Below are positions 17,979 to 29,500 of a DNA stretch of 64,000 bases, in pieces. The position numbers and the translations under genes are program-made. The stretch comes from Bacteroides reticulotermitis JCM 10512 (GTDB lineage: Bacteria; Bacteroidota; Bacteroidia; Bacteroidales; Bacteroidaceae), in contig NZ_BAIV01000001.1 of NCBI RefSeq assembly GCF_000517545.1, positions 186,001-250,000 of the forward strand. The letters run 5' to 3'. The stretch's first letter is position 1; the number at the start of each line of letters is the position of its first letter. The notes under the pieces were generated by a model, which ran no database searches, was not told the DNA's origin, and saw nothing but the letters and a program-made list of their open reading frames with translations.

Positions 17979-19412
17979 TTAATTTTCAGTGTTTGGTCGA
18001 ATCTCCAGCAACACCACATTTTCTACATGATGCGTGTGTGGGAACATGTCGACTGGTTGCACCGCTGCAACTTTATATTTGTCATCAAGCAACTGCAAGT
18101 CTCGGGCTTGCGTGGCAGGGTTGCAGCTTACGTATACAATACGCTTCGGTTCGGCAAAGAGAATTACATCGACTACATCTTGATGCATTCCCGCACGAGG
18201 TGGGTCAGTGATTATCACATCCGGACGACCATGTTCGTTGATGAAGTCTTGTGTTAGTATATCTTTCATATCGCCGGCATAAAACAATGCATTCTCTATG
18301 CCATTGACTTCTGCGTTTACTTTCGCATCTTCAATCGCTTCGGGTACATATTCAATACCGATTACTTGGCGTGCTTGCCGCGAGACAAAATTGGCTATTG
18401 TTCCTGTACCTGTATAAAGATCGTAAACCAACTCATTGCCTGTCAAGCCTGCGAACTGGCGCGTGATCTTATATAAGTTGTAGGCTTGTTCGGAGTTTGT
18501 TTGATAGAACGATTTCGGTCCTATTTTAAAACGCAAGCCTTCCATTTCTTCAAAGATATGATCGTTGCCGCGGAATACATGCACATCCAAATCATTAATC
18601 GTATCGTTACATTTATTATTAATAATGTATAGAAGCGATGTAATTTCGGGAAATGAGTCAGCTATGAATTGCAATATTTGTCGGAACAGGTCCATTTCAT
18701 GATCTTCGGTGATCTTGCAGATCAGAATCACCATTAGCTCACCGGTAGAGGACGTACGGACAATCATATTCCGAAGCATACCTTCTTGCGAGCGTAGGTT
18801 GATGAAAGAATAGTCGTGTTCGTATGCGTAGTCACGTACTGCATTGCGGATGCGGTTCGATATATCGTTCTGCAACCAGCATTTTTCAATAGCCAGTACT
18901 TTGTCAAATGCTCCCGGAATATGGAAACCTACGGCATTCATTTGGTCGTATTTGACATCCTGTCGAACTTCTTCTGCGGTGAGCCACCGTTTATTGGAAA
19001 AAGTGAACTCCAGTTTATTCCTGTAAAACTCTGTGCGGTCGGAGCCTAAGATAGGAGAAATCTCCGGTAGATCAATCTTGCCGATGCGTTTCAAATTATC
19101 TTCTACTTGCTTCTGCTTGTATTTAATCTGCTCTTGATAGGGAAGAACCTGCCATTTGCATCCTCCGCAAACTCCGTAATGTTGGCAGAAAGGTACAGCG
19201 CGTACAGGCGATAATTCGTGAAACTTCACTACTTCGCCTTCAGCATATTTGTTCTTTTTACGTCTGATTTGTAAGTCTACAACATCACCTGGTACTACAT
19301 AGGGAACAAAAATCACCAGGTCGTTTACTTTTGCAATGGCTTTTCCTTCGGCAGCCACATCCGTGATCGTTACCCTCTCAAAGAGAGGAAGTTCTTTTTT
19401 CTTTCTTGCCAC
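17979..19412 (-). CDS. rlmD: 23S rRNA (uracil-5-)-methyltransferase, RlmD/RumA type
   Basis: A 477-residue class I methyltransferase of the RlmD/RumA/TrmA family. It begins with a GTG codon (MARKKKELPLFE). A TRAM RNA-binding domain covers about residues 8-65. An Fe-S cysteine cluster follows, with CQHYGVCGGCKW near residue 76. The SAM-binding fold has LYTGTGTIANF near residue 330 and TDPPRAGM near 400. The catalytic Cys is in YVSCNPATQARDL near 425. Methylation at 23S U1939 is the usual role, but Bacteroidetes paralogues can act at other uracils, so the symbol is by family. A -7 box lies upstream at 19447-19440. Confidence 0.9.
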   Translation of the reverse strand: MARKKKELPLFERVTITDVAAEGKAIAKVNDLVIFVPYVVPGDVVDLQIRRKKNKYAEGEVVKFHELSPVRAVPFCQHYGVCGGCKWQVLPYQEQIKYKQKQVEDNLKRIGKIDLPEISPILGSDRTEFYRNKLEFTFSNKRWLTAEEVRQDVKYDQMNAVGFHIPGAFDKVLAIEKCWLQNDISNRIRNAVRDYAYEHDYSFINLRSQEGMLRNMIVRTSSTGELMVILICKITEDHEMDLFRQILQFIADSFPEITSLLYIINNKCNDTINDLDVHVFRGNDHIFEEMEGLRFKIGPKSFYQTNSEQAYNLYKITRQFAGLTGNELVYDLYTGTGTIANFVSRQARQVIGIEYVPEAIEDAKVNAEVNGIENALFYAGDMKDILTQDFINEHGRPDVIITDPPRAGMHQDVVDVILFAEPKRIVYVSCNPATQARDLQLLDDKYKVAAVQPVDMFPHTHHVENVVLLEIRPNTEN

Positions 19413-19439
19413 TTTTACACCAATCTAATAATTATGTGG

Positions 19440-19447
19440 CAAAAATA
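19440..19447 (-). promoter_or_regulatory. -7 box for the rlmD-rluA operon
   Basis: Reads TATTTTTG on the minus strand, 28 bp before the GTG start of the methyltransferase. Confidence 0.55.
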
Positions 19448-19562
19448 GGTATTTTTTCTCGTATATTTTCTGAGTATTTGAATTTATTCTGAAATGCAAT
19501 ATTGAAATTACATTCTGTCGATTTTTTTTTCTCAAAAAGTTTTGATTATTCTGAAATATACT

Positions 19563-19570
19563 TAGATTTG
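19563..19570 (+). promoter_or_regulatory. -7 box for ppdK
   Basis: TAGATTTG matches TAnnTTTG and lies 42 bp before ATG 19612. It rules out the upstream in-frame start at 19570. Confidence 0.6.
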
Positions 19571-19611
19571 TGAACAGAAAAACATCTTCCTGTAACTTTA
19601 AACACTATATT

Positions 19612-22331
19612 ATGGATAAAAAAAGAGTTTACACCTTTGGAAACGGCCAAGCGGAGGGTAAAGCCGGCATGAAAAATCTATTAGGCGGTAAAGGTGCCAA
19701 TCTGGCCGAGATGAATCTTATTGGAATCCCCGTTCCTCCCGGATTCACGATAACAACAGACGTTTGTACGGAATACAATGAGCTCGGAAGAGAGAAAGTT
19801 GTACAGCTTTTACAAAAAGAAGTTATTACTGCTATAGAATCTGTGGAGTTTTTGATGAAATCTAAATTTGGTGATGTAGAGACCCCCTTACTTGTATCCG
19901 TACGCTCGGGTGCTCGCGCTTCGATGCCCGGTATGATGGATACAATTCTTAATCTTGGTTTGAATGATGAAGTAGTTGAAGGACTGATTCGTAAAACAGG
20001 AAATGCCCGTTTCGCATGGGATTCTTATCGCCGTTTTGTGCAGATGTATGGTGATGTTGTATTAGGTATGAACCAACAAACAAGGACGATATTGATCCGT
20101 TTGAGGCCATTATTGAAGAAGTAAAGCATGCCAAAGGAGTAAAACTCGACAATGAACTGAAAGTGGAAGACTTGAAAGAGTTGGTTCAGAAGTTCAAAAA
20201 AACCGTAAAAGTTAAAACCGGAAAGGATTTCCCGACGAATGCTTATGAACAATTGTGGGGAGCTATCTGTGCGGTCTTCAACTCATGGACTAACGAACGT
20301 GCCATCCTTTACCGTAAAATGGAAGGAATACCTTATGAATGGGGGACTGCTGTAAATGTGCAGGCAATGGTGTTTGGTAATATGGGCGACTCGTCTGCTA
20401 CAGGGGTTTGCTTCTCCCGTGATGCGGGTACCGGTGAAGACCTTTTCAATGGTGAATATTTGATTAACGCACAGGGGGAAGATGTTGTAGCGGGTATCCG
20501 TACACCGCAACAGATTACAAAGATTGGTTCGCAACGTTGGGCGGAACTTGCTGGAGTGAGTGAGGAAGAGCGTGTTGCAAAATTCCCTTCGATGGAAGAG
20601 ATAATGCCTGAAATCTATCAGGAGTTGGATGAACTGCAAACGAAATTGGAAAACCACTATAAAGATATGCAAGATATGGAGTTTACCGTACAAGAAGGAA
20701 AACTCTGGTTCTTGCAAACTCGTAACGGAAAACGTACCGGAGCGGCCATGGTTAAAATCGCAATGGACTTATTCCGTCAAGGGGTGATAGATGAAAAGAC
20801 TGCTCTGATGCGGGTAGAACCCAATAAATTGGATGAATTACTGCACCCTATATTTGATAAAGAGGCCTTGACGCAAGCTAAAGTTTTAACTCGTGGACTT
20901 CCGGCTTCTCCGGGTGCAGCCACGGGACAGATTGTGTTTTTTGCCGATGATGCTTCCGAGTGGGCGGCCGCAAAGAAAGCCGTCATCATGGTGCGCATCG
21001 AAACGTCTCCCGAAGATTTAGCCGGTATGGCTGTGGCGGAAGGAATATTAACTGCCCGCGGAGGAATGACATCACATGCTGCGGTCGTAGCTCGTGGAAT
21101 GGGAAAATGCTGCGTATCAGGAGCGGGTGCTTTAAGAATTGATTACAAGGCTCGTACGGTTGAAATTGATGGAGTATTGCTGAAAGAGGGAGACTATATC
21201 TCCTTGAACGGAAGTACGGGTGAGGTATATCTGGGTGAGGTAGAGACGAAAGAAGCCGAACTCTCCGATGATTTTGCCGAACTGATGAAACTAGCTGATA
21301 AATACACTCGTCTGCAAGTACGCACGAATGCCGATACTCCTCATGATGCCATGGTAGCGCGCAATTTTGGTGCGGTAGGTATCGGGCTTTGTCGGACAGA
21401 GCATATGTTCTTTGAAGGTGAGAAGATAAAAGCCATGCGTGAAATGATTCTCGCTGAGAACATAGAAGAGCGTCGTATCGCATTGGCCAAGATATTGCCT
21501 TACCAGCAAGAGGACTTCAAAGGAATTTTCAAAGCTATGGAAGGGCTTCCGGTTACTGTTCGTTTGCTCGATCCTCCTTTGCACGAATTTGTTCCTCATG
21601 ATTTGAAAGGACAAGAAGAAATGGCAGAGGCAATGGGTGTGAGCTTAAAATATATACAGGAACGAGTAGAGTCTCTTTGTGAGCACAATCCGATGTTAGG
21701 TCATCGGGGATGTCGTTTAGGGAATACTTATCCTGAGATAACAGAGATGCAGACTCGTGCGATTCTAGGTGCTGCGCTCGCACTGAAAAAGGAAGGAGTA
21801 GTAACACATCCTGAAATAATGGTTCCGCTTACAGGTATCTTGCGCGAGTATAAAGAACAAGACAATGTAATTCGTGCTGAAGCAGCCAAGCTTTTTGCTG
21901 AAGTGGGTGATAGCATTGATTTCACTGTGGGTACCATGATCGAAATACCCCGTGCTGCGTTGACTGCTGATCGCATTGCTTCGGCTGCCGAGTTCTTTTC
22001 ATTTGGAACGAATGATTTGACTCAGATGACTTTCGGTTATTCTCGTGATGATGTTGCTTCTTTCCTGCCTATATATTTGGAAAAGAAGATACTTGAGGTA
22101 GACCCGTTCCAAGTACTTGACCAAAAGGGAGTGGGGCAGTTGATCCAAATGGCTACTGAAAAAGGCCGTGCAATTCGTCCGGAATTGAAGTGTGGAATTT
22201 GCGGTGAGCATGGTGGTGAACCTTCTTCTGTTAAGTTCTGTCATAGAGTCGGACTGAATTATGTAAGTTGCTCCCCATTCCGTGTACCTATAGCTCGTTT
22301 GTCGGCAGCTCAGGCGGCATTGGAAGATTAG
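19612..22331 (+). CDS. ppdK: Pyruvate, phosphate dikinase (one-base frameshift)
   Basis: This enzyme interconverts pyruvate, ATP and phosphate with PEP, AMP and pyrophosphate in central metabolism. The gene reads [13 protein letters not shown] from ATG 19612. The frame breaks near 20071-20074: GGTATGAACCAACAAAC lacks one base for the expected [13 protein letters not shown]. It is then open to 22331. With one base restored the product is 906 residues, the normal family length. The nucleotide-binding domain, the phosphohistidine motif [16 protein letters not shown] near residue 485, and the PEP-binding C-terminus with [16 protein letters not shown] near 865 are all present. A sequence error is the simplest explanation; if real, the gene is inactive. 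Confidence 0.93.
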
Positions 22332-22366
22332 TTTAGCGAAGTTTATTTATTTCTTTATTAATGATT

Positions 22367-22404
22367 TAGGCTGCAATCAAGTGGATACGGTTGCAGCCTA
22401 TTTT
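22367..22404 (+). terminator. Terminator after ppdK
   Basis: TAGGCTGCAA (22367-22376) pairs with TTGCAGCCTA (22391-22400), then TTTTG. The rest of the 330-bp gap to the next gene holds only the promoter at 22584-22615. Confidence 0.8.
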
Positions 22405-22583
22405 GTATACTATCATATTATGCAATAAGGATGGTTCTCTATCCATAGAGAAGCCTTATGATATGGTTTTTGCTATACCTTATTAATAGATAATGCTAGG
22501 AATAGGAAAGTGAGTCCTTTTAAATAGGGAATTCCCTTTCTTTTTATGTAATCTCTATTTGTGTATTATTTTCTATCCAAATG

Positions 22584-22615
22584 TTTGTTTTATACTTTAA
22601 GGAATCTTATTTTTG
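22584..22615 (+). promoter_or_regulatory. Complete Bacteroidetes promoter (TTTG / TATTTTTG)
   Basis: TTTG at 22584-22587 and TATTTTTG at 22608-22615 are 24 bp apart start to start, the classical -33/-7 arrangement. The barrel gene starts 50 bp downstream. Confidence 0.7.
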
Positions 22616-22664
22616 TTTCAGAAATAAAAGAAGTTTCTAGTATTAATTAAACATTTTAAGAATT

Positions 22665-23237
22665 ATGAAAAAGAGTATTTTGTTTTGTATGTTTGCATTG
22701 ATCTCAGTTGCCGGTTTTTCACAGATAGCCGGTTGGAACGCTAAAGTTGGAATGAATATTAGTAACTACAGTGGCGATTGGGATTTGAATGCTAAGGTTG
22801 GTTATAAAGTCGGTGGTGGGTTTGAGTATACTTTTACGGATACATGGTCTTTGCAGCCATCTCTATTCTTATCTTCAAAGGGCGCGAAGAAAGATGGAAT
22901 CTCTTACAATGCGATGTATCTGGAATTGCCTGTTATGGCTGCCGCTCGTTTCAATATTGCAGATAATACCAATTTGGTAATTAATGCGGGTCCATACATT
23001 GCTTACGGTATCGCCGGTAAGACTAAACAGGATTTGGGGAGTGGTGCAGAATTTAGAGTAAATACATTTGGTAGTGATGCTTTAAAGCGTTTCGATGCCG
23101 GACTTGGAGTAGGAGTCACTGCAGAATTTGGACAGATTTTAGCTGGATTGGAAGGTCAATTCGGTTTGGTAGATGTACAAAAAGCCGGTAACCCAAAGAA
23201 TACGGTATTCTCTATTGTAGTGGGATATAAGTTCTAA
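22665..23237 (+). CDS. Outer-membrane beta-barrel protein (PorT-like)
   Basis: A 190-residue exported protein of the small outer-membrane beta-barrel type (PF13568-like / PorT family). The signal peptide is clear: MKKS, a hydrophobic core, then GFSQIAG with cleavage near residue 20. The mature part alternates polar and aromatic residues typical of eight strands, e.g. AKVGMNISNY, KVGGGFEYTF and LQPSLFLSSKGAKK, and ends with the aromatic C-terminal strand FSIVVGYKF. The function of such barrels in Bacteroides is mostly unknown. The gene is monocistronic, with a textbook promoter and a terminator. Confidence 0.85.
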   Translation: MKKSILFCMFALISVAGFSQIAGWNAKVGMNISNYSGDWDLNAKVGYKVGGGFEYTFTDTWSLQPSLFLSSKGAKKDGISYNAMYLELPVMAAARFNIADNTNLVINAGPYIAYGIAGKTKQDLGSGAEFRVNTFGSDALKRFDAGLGVGVTAEFGQILAGLEGQFGLVDVQKAGNPKNTVFSIVVGYKF

Positions 23238-23272
23238 TAGACCTCATCATTTCGCTCTATAGCGAATTGTAG

Positions 23273-23313
23273 AAATCCTCGTTTTTACCGAATAAGGGTA
23301 AAGACGAGGATTT
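23273..23313. terminator. Bidirectional terminator, barrel gene and thiamine operon
   Basis: AAATCCTCGT with TTTTACC (23273-23289) pairs with GGTAAAGACGAGGATTT (23297-23313). It lies between two convergent transcripts, the barrel gene (ends 23237) and the tenI-like end of the thi operon (ends 23343). Confidence 0.8.
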
Positions 23314-23342
23314 ATTATCATATACACAGATGGCTTATACTG

Positions 23343-23951
23343 TTAATCCGCTAATTTCTTTAATTCTTTGAAATGCTTAATCAGTCCCAGGTAATCATGA
23401 TCCGAACAAACATCGAACTTATTCCATACATCGCCTAGAATAGCAGCTCCTCCAAAACCAAAATCTTTAATCTCCAGTAGGTTGTCAGCACTGATCCCTC
23501 CCAAAGCAACGACTTTAGAGTCAATCGCTTTCTCCCTTTGACCTTCACGTAATTCTTCCGGTGTAAAAGTTGAATAATAGTTTACTTTGGAAATACTATC
23601 GTATATAGGACTCATAAATACGTAATCGTAGATGTGTTTTTTGCTTTTGACCTCTTCTATCGAATGGCACGAGCAACTGACGTGTCCGTCATAATCATGC
23701 GGTTCATGCGGATTGCGTGCATTCAAATGGATTCCCATCAAATTGAACTCTTCTTTCAAATAGAAATGTTCGTGCGTAACGATACGTTTGTGATATTTAT
23801 CAGGAATAAGTGTTAATAATCTTTCGGAATACATAGCCGCTGTTTCCGGCTTTCTAAGATGCAGAATATCCAACCCCTCCTCGAAAAGAGCGGTGATGAT
23901 TTTGTCTTCTTCAACGAAGAAGGTTGGAGTGGTGATTACTATTAGTTTCAT
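23343..23951 (-). CDS. TenI/ThiE-like thiamine phosphate synthase family protein
   Basis: A 202-residue TIM-barrel protein of the thiamine phosphate synthase/TenI family and a shorter, divergent paralogue of the ThiE in the same operon. Visible family features are LDILHLRKPE near residue 28, MGIHLNARNP near 72, CSCHSIEEVKSK near 93, YVFMSPIYDS near 110 and ALGGISADN near 149. The pyrophosphate-binding loop differs from the true ThiE at 28414-29031, so it is more likely a TenI-like thiazole tautomerase or an enzyme acting with it. It is the last gene of the operon, 61 bp after thiF. Confidence 0.8.
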   Translation of the reverse strand: MKLIVITTPTFFVEEDKIITALFEEGLDILHLRKPETAAMYSERLLTLIPDKYHKRIVTHEHFYLKEEFNLMGIHLNARNPHEPHDYDGHVSCSCHSIEEVKSKKHIYDYVFMSPIYDSISKVNYYSTFTPEELREGQREKAIDSKVVALGGISADNLLEIKDFGFGGAAILGDVWNKFDVCSDHDYLGLIKHFKELKKLAD

Positions 23952-24012
23952 TTCTTTTGTTAAACGGTAAAGTCTAGCAAAGTTAGCAATTTACCATCTT
24001 TGCACCCAACGT

Positions 24013-24705
24013 TTATAGTGAAAAGATGTTAGTTTGCCATGTCCGCAAATCAATTGTCCATAGTTTTCCAGACAAAATGTCACCAAAACCACAGACCATT
24101 TTGAGCACTTCCGTGGCTTCTACGCTTCCCGTAATGGCAGGTGTAACGCCGATTACTCCTTTCGGTGGCGGAGGCATACGCTTCATCTCTTCCTCATGGG
24201 GATAGAGGTCGCGATAGCTCTTCCTTTCCTCACCATAGTTGAACACCGAGACCTGACCTTCAAGTCCACGTATAGCACCATATACATAAGGTTTACCCAG
24301 TTCGAAGCAAATATCATTAATAAGATAACGCGTGGCGAAATTGTCACAAGCATCCACTATAATATCATATGCTCCGATTATCTGCCGGGCATTTTCCGCT
24401 GTCAAACGGGTGGGAAAGGTATTGATTATTACTTCGCTGTTGAGTGCACGCAATCGCTTGGCAGCACATATCGTTTTCGGCTTTCCCAGTTCCTCCTCGG
24501 TGTAAAGAACTTGGCGTTGAAGATTACTGATGCTTACCTGATCATCATCTACCAATCCGAGGTGACCGACGCCCGCTCCTGTGAGATAGAGGGCGATGGG
24601 GGAGCCTAATCCCCCAACACCTATAATAAGTACACGAGCTTTCTTCAATTTCTGTTGTCCGGCTTCTCCGATCTCGGGAAGCATTGTTTGTCTATCGTAT
24701 CGCAT
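24013..24705 (-). CDS. thiF: ThiF/MoeB-family adenylyltransferase for ThiS
   Basis: A 230-residue E1-like enzyme that adenylates the C-terminal Gly-Gly of ThiS for sulfur transfer into the thiazole ring. The ATP-binding motif GVGGLGSPIALYLTGAGVG lies near residue 30, followed by DDDQVSISNLQRQVLY and VDACDNFATRYLIND near 115. The usual zinc-binding cysteine pairs of MoeB/ThiF are absent: the position of CYRCLYP reads SYRDLYP and the second pair is also missing. I believe this variant is common in Bacteroides. It overlaps thiH by 14 nt. Confidence 0.9.
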   Translation of the reverse strand: MRYDRQTMLPEIGEAGQQKLKKARVLIIGVGGLGSPIALYLTGAGVGHLGLVDDDQVSISNLQRQVLYTEEELGKPKTICAAKRLRALNSEVIINTFPTRLTAENARQIIGAYDIIVDACDNFATRYLINDICFELGKPYVYGAIRGLEGQVSVFNYGEERKSYRDLYPHEEEMKRMPPPPKGVIGVTPAITGSVEATEVLKMVCGFGDILSGKLWTIDLRTWQTNIFSL

Positions 24706-25834
24706 GACTTTTGTTTTTTAAGTCGAAAGACTGATCCCAATCCTTCCACACCGGTTTGCGTCCTAGTTTCTTTAAATCTCGTTCAACCTCTATCGCTTTT
24801 CGTTCGTCGCTTACGTGGAACTGCTCCAATGTTTGCGGATAACTGTAATAACCACCCGGCTCCGTTTTACTTTCCGCGCTCATGGTAGTAACTCCAAGAG
24901 TGGACATCTGATTGCGGAATTCGGCACCCTCACGGGTAGAATAGGAGATGTCTACATCGTGATCGAAGATGCGCATCGCGAATGTGAGTTGCGCCAGTTC
25001 CCGGTCGTTCATTATCACATTGGGCTGAAACCCATCATTTTCGGAAGGACGCATGCGAGGGAAGTTAACACTGTATTTTGTTTTCCAGTAATGCTTTTGC
25101 AAGTAGCGCAGGTGATAGGCTAGCATGGTAACGTCCGTGCGCCACTCTTCCAAGCCGATCAATACGCCCATTCCGATTTTGTGTACACCTGCTTGCCCCA
25201 TGCGATCGAAACCATTCACTCGCCATTCGAACTTTGATTTCATCCCTCGGGGGTGATAGTTCTTATAGTTGGCTTTGTGGTAAGTTTCCTGAAAGCAGAT
25301 TACGCCGTTCAAACCATGTCCGATCAACTCCTTATACTCTTCCGCTTGCAGAGGCATTACCTCGATTTGAAGATTACTGAAATATGGCTTTGCCAAATCC
25401 AATGCACGGGCGATATATGGTACACCCGCTGCGGCAGGATTCTCACCGGTTACGAGCAATAGGTTTTCAAAGGGAGCCAATTGTTTGATCGCTTTGTATT
25501 CGTTGACAATCTCCTCTTCGGTCAAAATAGTCCTTTTCATCGGATTGCTGATGTGAAACCCGCAATACACACACGAGTTGGTGCACGAGTTGGTGATGTA
25601 GAGCGGGACAAACATAGATATTGTTTTGCCGAACCGTTCCATCGTGTATTTCTGGCTGAGCCGCGCCATTACTTCGAGATAAGGAGTTGCGGCAGGTGAG
25701 ATCAACGTCATGAAGTCGTTGACATTTAGCGCTGTCTGTTTGCCTAACACACGGCGTACATCAGCGTCTGTTTTGGAATAGATGGCTTTTGTCGTCTCTT
25801 CCCAGGATATTCTTTCTAATTCGTCTGAGAACAT
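24692..25834 (-). CDS. thiH: 2-iminoacetate synthase ThiH
   Basis: A 380-residue radical SAM tyrosine lyase that makes dehydroglycine (2-iminoacetate) for the thiazole moiety in anaerobes. The cluster motif CTNSCVYCGF lies near residue 85, followed by LTEEEIVNE, LLVTGENPAAAG and FQETYHKANYKNYHPRG. The C-terminal region ends with LGRKPVWKDWDQ. Use of ThiH rather than glycine oxidase fits an anaerobe. It is between thiC (10-bp gap) and thiF (overlap), in normal Bacteroides order. Confidence 0.96.
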   Translation of the reverse strand: MFSDELERISWEETTKAIYSKTDADVRRVLGKQTALNVNDFMTLISPAATPYLEVMARLSQKYTMERFGKTISMFVPLYITNSCTNSCVYCGFHISNPMKRTILTEEEIVNEYKAIKQLAPFENLLLVTGENPAAAGVPYIARALDLAKPYFSNLQIEVMPLQAEEYKELIGHGLNGVICFQETYHKANYKNYHPRGMKSKFEWRVNGFDRMGQAGVHKIGMGVLIGLEEWRTDVTMLAYHLRYLQKHYWKTKYSVNFPRMRPSENDGFQPNVIMNDRELAQLTFAMRIFDHDVDISYSTREGAEFRNQMSTLGVTTMSAESKTEPGGYYSYPQTLEQFHVSDERKAIEVERDLKKLGRKPVWKDWDQSFDLKNKSHAIR

Positions 25835-25844
25835 ACTATCGTTG

Positions 25845-27548
<1,704 letters not shown>

Positions 27549-27612
27549 TCATTTAGAGTTCCTTCTTTATTTTCGCGGAACTAGTCATTAATAAAACGGG
27601 TTTGTCTTCAAG

Positions 27613-28386
27613 TTAGTCTAGAAAGGCGGTGAGTGGTGAGCTAGCTTCTGCTATAAAATTGTCGGCTTGCAATCCCAACCCGGCTTCGTAAGCACGGCGA
27701 CCCGCTTCTGTGGCTGCTTTGAAAGCAATAGCCATCTCGACCGGATTTCCGGCAACGGCAATAGCTGTATTGACAAGCACCGCGGATGCACCGAGTTCCA
27801 TAGCTTCGGCTGCATGACTGGGAGCACCGATTCCGGCATCTACTATAACCGGAATTCCGGCTTGTTCGATTATTATTTGTAGAAAATCTCTTGTTTGCAA
27901 TCCTTTATTTGTTCCGATAGGAGCCCCAAGCGGCATTACGGTAGCGGCACCGGCTTCTTCCAACTGCTTGCAGAGCACAGGGTCTGCCTGACAATAAGGT
28001 AATACGATAAACCCCAGTTTAGCAAGTTGTTCGGTTGCTTTGAGTGTTTCCACTGAATCGGGGAGTAGGTAGCGCGGGTCTGGATGGATTTCCAGTTTCA
28101 GCCAGTTCGTACCGAAGGCTTCGCGTGCCATCTGCGCGGCAAATACGGCTTCTTCGGCATCACGAACGCCAGAGGTATTGGGCAATAATTGAATATGTGG
28201 ATGAATGATATGTTTCAACATGTCGTCATCTTGATTATCCAGTTCAATGCGTTTCATCGCTACGGTTACCATCTCTGTGCCTGAGGCGAGTATTGCTTGC
28301 TCCATCACTTGGTTGGAATTGAATTTTCCTGTTCCCAGAAAAAGGCGGGAATCAAACTCACGTCCCGCAATAATAAGCTTTTCCAT
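27613..28386 (-). CDS. thiG: Thiazole synthase ThiG
   Basis: A 257-residue TIM-barrel enzyme that assembles the thiazole phosphate from 1-deoxyxylulose 5-phosphate, dehydroglycine and ThiS-thiocarboxylate. Conserved segments are [14 protein letters not shown] at the N-terminus, [10 protein letters not shown] near residue 42 (Schiff-base Lys region is LKLEIHPDP near 97), [18 protein letters not shown] near 130 and [20 protein letters not shown] near 180. It lies 27 bp after thiE and 70 bp before thiC. Confidence 0.97.
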   Translation of the reverse strand: MEKLIIAGREFDSRLFLGTGKFNSNQVMEQAILASGTEMVTVAMKRIELDNQDDDMLKHIIHPHIQLLPNTSGVRDAEEAVFAAQMAREAFGTNWLKLEIHPDPRYLLPDSVETLKATEQLAKLGFIVLPYCQADPVLCKQLEEAGAATVMPLGAPIGTNKGLQTRDFLQIIIEQAGIPVIVDAGIGAPSHAAEAMELGASAVLVNTAIAVAGNPVEMAIAFKAATEAGRRAYEAGLGLQADNFIAEASSPLTAFLD

Positions 28387-28413
28387 AATAATTATAAGTA
28401 AAATGATCCTTGA

Positions 28414-29031
28414 TTAATACTGTCCGATGATTCTCCGGGTTTCTGCTACGGGATCTTCCGCCCGCAGAATAGTGCCGGAGAGAGCGATACCGTTGACGCC
28501 CGTTTCCAGAATGTCGGGAATATCTTCGTAATTGATTCCGCCAATAGCCACTACGGGGAGATCAATGCCGGCATCTTGCATTTGCGAAAGAATCGAGGCG
28601 TAGCCTTCTATTCCGAGTACCGGACTGAGGTTTTTCTTCGTAGTGGTGAAGCGGTAAGGACCGATGCCGATATAATCGGCGCCTGCCTGCTGGTGCATGC
28701 GGACATCTTCGAATGTATTTGCCGTGGCGCCAATGATAAATGCTTCTCCCAGAATCTGTCGTGCCTGAGCAATAGGCATATCTGTTTTACCCAGGTGCAC
28801 ACCGTCTACTTCTAACTTTTGTGCCAGTTCGACATGATCGTCGAGTATCAGTATCGCTTCTTGTTCTTTGCAAAGGGGTTTTAGTAGCAGGGCCACCTTT
28901 TCTACTTCTTTCAAGGAAGCCTCTTTCATACGTAGTTGAATCCATTTGCATCCCCCTGCGAGTGCCATACGCGCAGAGTCCAGATAGGAGTAACGCTCCG
29001 TCTGGTGGGTGATAAATTGTAGATTAATCAT
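28414..29031 (-). CDS. thiE: Thiamine phosphate synthase ThiE
   Basis: A 205-residue TIM-barrel enzyme that joins HMP-pyrophosphate and thiazole phosphate to give thiamine phosphate. Family motifs: WIQLRMKEAS near residue 31, LILDDHVELAQKLEVDGVHLG near 60, IIGATANTFEDV near 98, YIGIGPYRFTTTKKNLSP near 120 and VVAIGGINYEDI near 160. It starts 3 bp after the thiS stop, so it is coupled to it. This is the canonical ThiE; the shorter paralogue at the operon end probably does something else. Confidence 0.96.
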   Translation of the reverse strand: MINLQFITHQTERYSYLDSARMALAGGCKWIQLRMKEASLKEVEKVALLLKPLCKEQEAILILDDHVELAQKLEVDGVHLGKTDMPIAQARQILGEAFIIGATANTFEDVRMHQQAGADYIGIGPYRFTTTKKNLSPVLGIEGYASILSQMQDAGIDLPVVAIGGINYEDIPDILETGVNGIALSGTILRAEDPVAETRRIIGQY

Positions 29032-29034
29032 ATG

Positions 29035-29235
29035 CTATCCTCCGCAAGCTGCTTTAATTACGACCAGGTTGTCGTTTTCTCGGAGAGATAAACTTTCCCA
29101 CTCGGTGCGGGGAATCATCTTGTTGTTCACAGCGATAGCAATACCCACTAAAGGAAGTTCCAGTTGGGCGGTGAGTTCGATAAGAGTAGAATTCGACTGA
29201 ATTTCCACCTCTTTGTTGTTTACTTGTACTTTCAT
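29035..29235 (-). CDS. thiS: Sulfur carrier protein ThiS
   Basis: A 66-residue ubiquitin-like sulfur carrier ending in Gly-Gly (KAACGG), the residue adenylated by ThiF and then thiocarboxylated. I choose ATG 29235 (MKVQVNNKEVE) over the upstream ATG at 29271, which would add twelve residues and bring the start closer to the riboswitch. It is the first gene of the seven-gene operon thiS-E-G-C-H-F-tenI, behind the TPP riboswitch. Confidence 0.93.
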   Translation of the reverse strand: MKVQVNNKEVEIQSNSTLIELTAQLELPLVGIAIAVNNKMIPRTEWESLSLRENDNLVVIKAACGG

Positions 29236-29310
29236 TGTTCTGTTAAGATAAATAAGTTGAAGTAAATACAAAGAAGGTGCTTTGGGTAAGCAAGATAATA
29301 GAAGAAATAC

Positions 29311-29385
29311 AATCCCTACGGCAGTACTAACTGCGTCAGGTTCCTAGGGTATAATCTCAGCCCGCTTGGGGCACCCCTTTGTCTT
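29311..29385 (-). ncRNA. TPP riboswitch (THI element)
   Basis: Read on the minus strand the segment contains the THI-box elements in order: GGGGTGCC, GGCTGAGA, an ACCC segment, GAACCTGA, CAGTTAGTACTG and CGTAGGGA. The aptamer lies about 75 nt before thiS and would repress the whole thi operon when thiamine pyrophosphate is bound. Confidence 0.95.
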
Positions 29386-29500
29386 TACAGTGGCAAAGTA
29401 AACCAAAAAGAACTAGAAAACAGGAAAACCCTCTGTTTTTTTTATTTCTTCTGTTAAAAGATGTTGTACCGTTTCTCTGAAGATTTCTTTGTTTTACTTT

